From Diorhabda sublineata (Eukaryota; Arthropoda; Insecta; Coleoptera; Chrysomelidae), in NCBI RefSeq assembly GCF_026230105.1, contig NC_079477.1:20465001-20529000 (forward strand): a DNA stretch of 64,000 bases, read 5' to 3'. Shown in pieces: positions 57,964 through 64,000 of this stretch. A program made the translations under genes and the position numbers. The notes beneath the pieces are model-generated. The model ran no database searches. It was not told the DNA's origin and saw nothing but the letters and a program-made list of their open reading frames with translations. Numbering within the stretch: position 1 is the first letter of the stretch; each line of letters opens with the position of its first letter.

Positions 57964-58760
57964 GGGGTATTCTAGTATCTTAAACCCTAAATCACGAATT
58001 TTTTTGCATGGCAACATGAGATTTGTGTGTAGGGGTGTTGTCCTGCAAAAACAAAACACATTTGGACAGCTTTCCGCGTCTTTTCTCTTTAAGTTTTTCC
58101 TGTAGAGTGCTCAATAATGTCGAATAGTAATCTCCAGTCATTGTTCTACCCTTATCCAAATAATCAATCATGATTACTCCTTGGCAGTCCCAAAAAAACT
58201 GAAGCAAGAACTTTTCCAGCAGATTTTTGAATACGAAACGTCACCATTCCATCGATTGTTGCTTTGTTTTTGGATCATAGAAATGTACCCAAGTCCCATC
58301 AATTCAGTTTAAGAAGTCTACATCGTTTTCAAATCGAGCACAGATCGAACGCGATGCGTCTACCCTTGCACGCTTTTGGTCAACATTCAAACATTTGGCA
58401 GCAATTTTTTTCATGTTTAAATTGACGTGAACTATATAATGAACGCGTTCGTATGAAATATTCAATGCTTCAAATATCCGTTTTAGCCCAATTCGACGGT
58501 CTGATAAAATCATGTCTTGAACTGCATCGATATTTTCGGGGACTGACATAGAAACTGGCCTTCGCATACGAAGGACATTGATCACCAAGGGTATTAAGCA
58601 TACCTTCGTAGATCTGCTTACATCTTAACCCTTTTAAATACAGGTACTTGATGATTGCTCGATACTCCAATTTTTCGATTTTCACAATTTCGGTGGACAT
58701 CTTTTTTTTTATGTATTGCTTAACTCCGGTTTACTTTTTTGACGTGAAACTTGATACTGA

Positions 58761-59240
58761 CACTTCTAATAAGTTATTATTCGTTGCTGTGGTAACGCAA
58801 AATTTGGTTTATGCATGTAAATAGTCTAGGCTAACTATACGTCCTCGTATTATTTAAAAATTGAAGATTTTGTGACATTTCGTGTGTTAACCATTATCAA
58901 AATCATTAGATGGGATAAGGATACAACTGCTACTCTTTTGAATCTCGCCACGCAGATGGATGGCTGATATTTAAGGTGTAAATTTTTCTAGTGCTTGTTA
59001 CCGGCTGTACATTAATTTAATCTAAAACTGCTTGTTCTACCATTCTATGTCTAACTATCCATAAACGACCAGTTTTTTTTTAAATTCCAGTTTCGGATGA
59101 GTCTAGCTTGTCATAATATACACATATTTCCAATATTCAGTGAAAATCGTATTACATATATTTTCAATTTAATTACTAAAAATAATTTCATATTATCTAG
59201 TTTATTTTTGTTTCTGCAGCTATTGGTTTTGAAAGAAAAA
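58761..59240. other. Noncoding AT-rich stretch
   Basis: No open frame, repeat or RNA gene recognised. Probably flanking or eroded transposon sequence. Confidence 0.5.
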
Positions 59241-59241
59241 T

Positions 59242-60360
59242 TTAAGAAGAAAAAATATTCCATTTTATAAAACTTAATCTTGAAAAAAAGTAATGGCTGC
59301 TATTTCTAAACCTGTATAATGTAACAGATTCAATTCTAGTCTCAACCTTTTGAAGGTGATTTCTCGGAACGGATAATAAAATTTTGTTAAAGGAATGACC
59401 TATCTTAATTTCATACAATGAATCACCTCCTGAATTTTGCATGAATTTAAGAACTCTCTGTATATTGGTGTCGCATATATGTCTGACAACGTTACAACTG
59501 AAAGATTGGATCCCAGATCTTCTTTCTAATCCCCGGAATATAGTATTACAAACGTACGCATACAGAATGATGAATTTTAATTTATTAACTTCAACCTCAA
59601 TCCGAGCAACTTTGAAAACAATTCTTTGATACTGTCACTCCAATTATCCCTCTCAATAGTCTCAATATCAGGATTTTGTAAGTAGCTTAGTATGTTACTC
59701 ACTTCTTTTTGGCGACGATCTTTAATGCAGTCTAACAAGTGAATCATCAATCTAGAACGTGAATCATTTTCGCTCAATCATTGACACAATAACTCAAAAG
59801 TAGCATCAGTAGCATAAATAGGCCAAGACGTGGCCAAGAAGATTTATAGAAATGTACAGAATTATTCAGGTGTACAGGCGCTTCTTGGATCCAATTCTTT
59901 AGGAGTTTAAAACGTTCAAGCATTCTAAATAGACTATTCCATGTAGTCTATCAATCAAGCAACCAAACAAGCTCTATTTTATGTTTCACTTTTACATACT
60001 TTTGTAGGAATAACCACTTTGCGAACTTTATTAATTACTTCTCTAATACCTCTCATCATCCGTCAAACACGGAAAATTACCCGTTCCAATAACTAAACCC
60101 AATTTCAAATTTTCGATATCATCTAGATCATCAGAACAACGATTTGGAGTGGTTTCAGATAATTTTTATATAGTAAATTACACACACCTAAATAAATACT
60201 ATGCCCAAACCAAAGTTGATGCTCTGTATTTGAACCATCAGTTACTATCATCACAATATCATTATTCAGTGAGAAATAGAACTTAGAAAGGCGTTCTCGT
60301 AAGTTACGAATTGAGGTCTCTGCATTCAAAGATTCATCAATGCGAATGAGACAGAAATTC
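59242..60360 (-). pseudogene. hAT-like transposase relic
   Basis: Three short minus-strand frames in order. 60,123-60,329 includes NDIVMIVTDGSNTEHQLWFG and HSIYLGVCNLLYK, resembling the first catalytic region of ZBED-type hAT transposases (VTDGAS, then HQLC..H.IHL). 59,577-59,777 includes IKDRRQKEVSNILSYLQNP, also familiar from that group. 59,242-59,442 includes YEIKIGHSFNKILLSVPRN. Stops separate them and no end repeats were found. The family call is tentative. Confidence 0.45.
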
Positions 60361-61801
60361 CATAAAATCCGTATTGAATTAATGGTTACAATAATATATC
60401 AAGACTGTCATATTTAATTAAATACTCTGCCACTGAATCTATTTTTCATTTTAGTTGTGGTTCTTTAACATTAACCGTGAATGTTGTTGCTGCTATTTCT
60501 AAGAAATGTTTTCAAAACAAATCTGTGTATGTAATTGAAGTATTGAAGTTGGAGATTCTTTTTTTTCATGTCTTACATAAAAAACTTCTTTGTAAATTAA
60601 CATCGTAGTAAATAGACGAGCTAACAAACCAAGATGACTGCCAAATGTCAAACGGAAATGCGTTTCGTCTCACGCATTCTCATTTTAAACAGGTTGCAAT
60701 TATATTTTTAATTTTCAGGATATCAAATCGTCCCGGATCCCGTAACCCGGGACTCGAGATTGATATTTTCTTGGTGTTTTAATGGGGATAAAAAACCAAA
60801 TATTCAAACGGGTCAATCTAATGTGATGCTAGTATGGACCTTATCAGGATAAACTTATAAGGAATATTCTTCTTTTCAATAAAATGATCTTGACAGGCTC
60901 ATCATATGGACATGATCAGGGACACCTGATGGAAAATTAAATTATTCAGAATGGGGTTATCCTGATCCGCTTCTAGTATGGACCTCGTCAGGTTTGCTCT
61001 TATAAAGTTAACACTGTTTCACCCTCATATGTTCATCATAAGTTTTCAAGGAAATGAGGAAAAAACCTTTCCATTCATTCTAATTTCAATAAAATCAAAG
61101 ATATAATCAAACGTCAACAATTCTGTTAGTATTGTTTTGTATTAAAGTTTCCTTGCTGATGAGAACAAAACATCCTTGATATAACCAATTGCAGAATCAG
61201 AGTAGGGAATATATTCAAAATACTGTTCACTGCTACCACTACTAAAACTCACAGGTACACTGCCTGCCGCAAAGTTATCATCTTCAGTGACTGAAGGTTA
61301 ACTTATCAACTTCACCAACCTAAATATATATAATATATACTAAATTTTCCCTTCAATGAACCTAATCTATCAAGAAACAATTGAAACGGATAATTACACA
61401 TTTACTTCATAATTTTGAACTATAGAGTAGACTATAAGGAATAGTACCTAAATTCGTTCTTTATTACTCCATGTACCGTCGATCGTACCGTATATTACAG
61501 CTTCAGAGAAGAGAAATTATAACAAAAGTAGCCCTAAGAAATACGTGGTTATTATTTCCAGAATTTCAGTTCCAACACTAGATGACGTACTAGAAAATAT
61601 TAAGCGGCACTCCATATACGATAGTAGAAATCTTCAACAACTTATCAACAACAACAAATTATCTGTATTTTTATATCACAAGTTTTAGTCTATCTCTTCA
61701 AATAAAGGGTGGAAGAGAGCGGAAAACTTGTTATGAAAACATGCCAGTGAGTCCGGTTTTGCAGAGCTAATTTTCATTAACTTTATGTTATCTGGAAGAC
61801 C
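60361..61801. other. Noncoding region with short repeats
   Basis: No convincing gene. Contains a GC-rich hairpin at 60,730-60,753 (arms gtcccgg and ccgggac) and three 16-nt boxes of the form tatggac..(t/g).tcagg at 60,833, 60,905 and 60,977, exactly 72 bp apart. The rest looks like unique AT-rich intergenic DNA ending at the poly(A) end of the I-like LINE. Confidence 0.5.
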
Positions 61802-61802
61802 T

Positions 61803-61830
61803 TTTTTTATTTTTATTTTTTTTTTTATTT
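61803..61830 (-). other. Poly(A)-like tail of the I-like LINE
   Basis: An A-rich run (tttttttattttta pattern on the plus strand) directly beyond the element's 3' region. Confidence 0.75.
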
Positions 61831-61973
61831 CAGTTTAACGTGCCTCGACAGCGCTGGTCATTGGCACACAAATACAAACATAAGTTAAATACATTCGAAT
61901 TAAATAAAAATAAAATGAAAGTTAAATACAGTTACATACAAAAAATAAAATCTGTTACAATGTATAAATTAAA

Positions 61974-64000
61974 TTATATTTTCTTGTACAGCTTGGTGAC
62001 TTTAAGGAACTGCACGATTTTCCTTATTTCCGTCGGGCAGTTAAGTGTCTGCTGTAGGTTGGTTTTCATGTCAAGCTGTTGATATGCGGTAGAGTATTCT
62101 CTGCAGTCGGTGAGGATGTCACAGGAACTAGACAAGTTCGGCAGACAGGACGACTTTCTGACGACATCAAATAGCCGTGAGTAAGTTTCGTGTGGTTGAT
62201 GCGAAGTCTTCTTATTGTCACAGCTTCTCTCCTATTCAGAAAGTTTAGGGAAATGTGAGAAGTAGTTGGGTGGATTTGATGTAGTGCTGTAGTGCTAATG
62301 CTCCATGTATCGTGCCAAGATTTTTTAGTGAGGTGTTTGAAAGTAATCTTCAGATCATTGTCCAGCTGTACTGGGATTTCAAGATGATTTTTTGTGGCTT
62401 CTTTGGCATGACGATCGGCACATTCGTTTCCAGCAATTCCAGTGTGCGAAGGAAGCCATATGAGAGAGACTGTTATATCAAGAGCAAAGAGAGTTTGGTA
62501 GATGTCATGAATGTTTTGGACTATTGGGTGGTCGGTGAATATGGTTGAAATGGACTGTATGGATGAAAGAGAGTCAGTACATATGGCGATATGTTTATGG
62601 GGAGAAGAAATATATTTGAAGGCTTGAAGGATACTGTATAGTTCACCAGTGTAAACACTACACGTCGAGGGTAAACGGAAAGAACTTATGAGTTCGTGGT
62701 TTGTAGTGACTGCGCAACCCACACCGGATTCAGCTTTGGAGGCATCCGTATAGAGAATTAGGTCGTAGGAATTTTTATGCATAATTTCCAAGAATGCTTT
62801 CTCTACAAGAGCGCTAGGGGATTCGTGTTTATTGTAGATGGTTAGTGATGTGTCTACTATGGGAATATTTTTTATCCACGGGGGAGAAGAAGGCAAAGAA
62901 AGTGGAAAGGTCAACGAGAGGTTGATATTTTGGAGTAGAGGTGTGAGCAATTGAGGGATTGAATTTACAGTTATTCGTGAAGATACTTTAGCAGCATATG
63001 ACAGGAGAAGAGATTGTCGTCTGAGGAATAGTGGTGGCTCATTAGCTTCAACATTGACACTAGCGGCGGGGCTTGAGCGAAAGGCACCAAGACAAAGGCG
63101 AAGAGCGGTGTTGTGTACAGAGTTCAACAAGTCAGTTTTAGACTTGGAGGCGGACATATAGATAAAACAACCATAGTCAAGCTTTGAGCGTATGAGAGCT
63201 CTGTAAACTCTTAGCAGTATAGTTTCATTGGAGCCCCAGTGAAGGTGGCTAAGGGTTTTAATTATGTTCAGCCTCTTTAGGCAAATACCTTTTACATCAT
63301 GAATATGATGGTTCCAGTTGAGTCGAGAATCAAAAGTCATACCAAGGATTTTGCATTGATTCACAATAGGTAGAGGGGAGTTATCAAGGAAAATTTGGGG
63401 TGAGTGAATAGATGTTCTTCGAGAGAATTTTATCAGCATGGATTTGTTTCGGGAAAATGATAATCCTAGGTAGGGGGATCTCTCTTGTAGTAGATTTATT
63501 GCGTTTTGGAGCAGTTGGCATGTAGAGGGGACGTATTTACCGTGGCAATAAATGATTAGGTCATCAGCGTATTGGACATATTTTACGGGAGATGGGAAGT
63601 TGTCACATAGCTCATTTATTGTGAGGATAAATAAAGTAGAGCTTAATACTGAACCTTGAGGGATGCCAGTATTTTGTGGATGAGGAAGGGAGAGCTTACC
63701 GTTTGCGGAAACCCTGAAAATTCTATCAGTTAGGAAATTATGGATGAATGATAATATGTTACCATGTAGATTGTATTGAGTGAGTTTATTCATTATTGCA
63801 CCTCTGGATATAGAGTCAAAAGCGCCTTCAATGTCGAGAATAGTTGCAATGACGTCCTGATGGTTATTTAATGCAGAGGAGATATCTGTTTGCAAGAGAA
63901 CAAGGTTGTCGTATGTCGATCGATTACGTCGAAAACCCGATTGTGCGTCGGGAATAAGTTTGTATTTTTCAAGGAACCATAGGAGTCTTCTATTGATTAT
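61974..64000 (-). pseudogene. ORF2 (RT, RNase H) of the I-like LINE, one frameshift, 5' end outside window
   Basis: The frame is open from the window edge (AQSGFRRNRST just inside) to a stop at 62,066. RT motifs: ILDIEGAFDSI, NTGIPQGSVLSSTLF, and catalytic YADD (YVQYADDLIIY, near 63,560). The thumb region follows (KILGMTFDSRLNW). RNase H: YTDASKAESGVG, YTGELYSILQAF, ICTDSLSS and WLPSHTGIAGNECADRHAKE, retaining the acidic catalytic residues. The C-terminal zinc finger begins CRTCLVPVT, then the frame is lost near 62,120. The expected continuation, HILTDCREYSTA, is in another frame and runs to TAA at 61,974-61,976. One small indel therefore separates this copy from an intact 3' half; the N-terminal endonuclease cannot be judged. 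Confidence 0.87.

Larger units (their letters stand above)
57681..58700 (-). pseudogene. Mariner transposase, frameshifted
   Basis: Reads from ATG 58,700 (MSTEIVKIEKLEYRAIIKY) to a stop at 57,681-57,683 after IELRGEYVE, the typical mariner end. N-terminal helix-turn-helix LKGLRCKQIYEGML; second helix-turn-helix IGLKRIFEALNISYERVHY; linker DQKRARVDAS. The first catalytic Asp survives in DGTWVHFYD (usual DETW; codons lost nearby). The block FWDCQGVIMIDYLDKGRTMT is well conserved. The second Asp is in LQDNTPTHKSH, the third in SPDLASSDYHLF. It resembles the mariner relatives found in many insects and fused in SETMAR. Several frameshifts and stops. Confidence 0.85.
57640..58760 (-). mobile_element. 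Mariner (DD34D-type) relic
   Basis: Contains a near-full-length but broken transposase gene on the minus strand. Outer inverted repeats could not be identified with confidence. An internal 79-bp tandem duplication and a TTAGG mini-array have accumulated in it. Confidence 0.8.
61802..64000 (-). mobile_element. I-like non-LTR retrotransposon, 3' part, continues past the window
   Basis: Minus strand. The poly(A)-like tail is the T-rich run at 61,802-61,830. A short 3' region precedes it, then ORF2 with RT and RNase H extends to the right edge. The RNase H domain C-terminal to RT separates it from elements A-E and fits the I/Nimb group. Only one coding lesion was seen. Confidence 0.85.

Noticed and set aside
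1..64000. tRNA, rRNA or host protein-coding genes
   Set aside because: None recognised by eye on either strand; the serine-tRNA match is only to 18-nt primer sites of LTR elements.

Overview
The window is repeat-rich eukaryotic DNA and I find no host gene in it. It is almost certainly heterochromatin from an insect. The support is a set of R1-clade non-LTR retrotransposons, an errantivirus-like LTR element with a serine-tRNA-type primer site, pogo, mariner/Tc1 and hAT relics, and TTAGG-based repeats (TTAGG is the common insect telomere motif). I cannot name the species.

Layout. (1) 1-22,061: one continuous AT-rich satellite array of about 162-bp monomers, roughly 136 copies, organised in several higher-order repeats (959 bp, about 1,771 bp, and larger block duplications). 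(2) At about 22,062 the array flips to the opposite strand and continues to about 33,690. This arm is interrupted by a full-length R1-clade element A (23,104-28,803, with a perfect 14-bp target duplication) and by a gutted RTE-like LINE fragment (about 29,961-30,405). (3) 33,690-34,282: a telomere-like decanucleotide repeat, first as CCTAACATAA, then inverted to TTAGGTTATG. (4) 34,283-44,935: R1-clade element B, flanked on both sides by TTAGGTTATG repeats and split inside its reverse transcriptase by a pogo-like DNA transposon (37,886-43,143). That transposon in turn carries an apparently intact mariner-like transposon with 394-bp terminal inverted repeats (40,679-42,671). (5) 45,001-53,012: three more damaged copies of B's family. 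C has been hit by an LTR/env fragment. D and E lie tail to tail around a long palindrome. (6) 53,013-57,113: a decayed gypsy/errantivirus-type LTR element on the minus strand. (7) 57,281-61,800: relics of Tc1, mariner and probably hAT transposons plus noncoding DNA. (8) 61,802-64,000: the 3' part of an I-like LINE with an RNase H domain, running off the window edge.

These elements do not form a pathway; they form a stratigraphy. Decanucleotide repeats received B and C; B received the pogo element; the pogo element received the mariner. C still holds the empty pogo target site. Most coding regions carry stops or frameshifts. The mariner transposase (41,079-42,185) is the only complete-looking undamaged gene. 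The most interesting possibility is that the B/C family is a target-specific retrotransposon of the TRAS/SART type, adapted to a TTAGGTTATG repeat rather than plain TTAGG. All family calls rest on reading motifs by eye; no database search was run.
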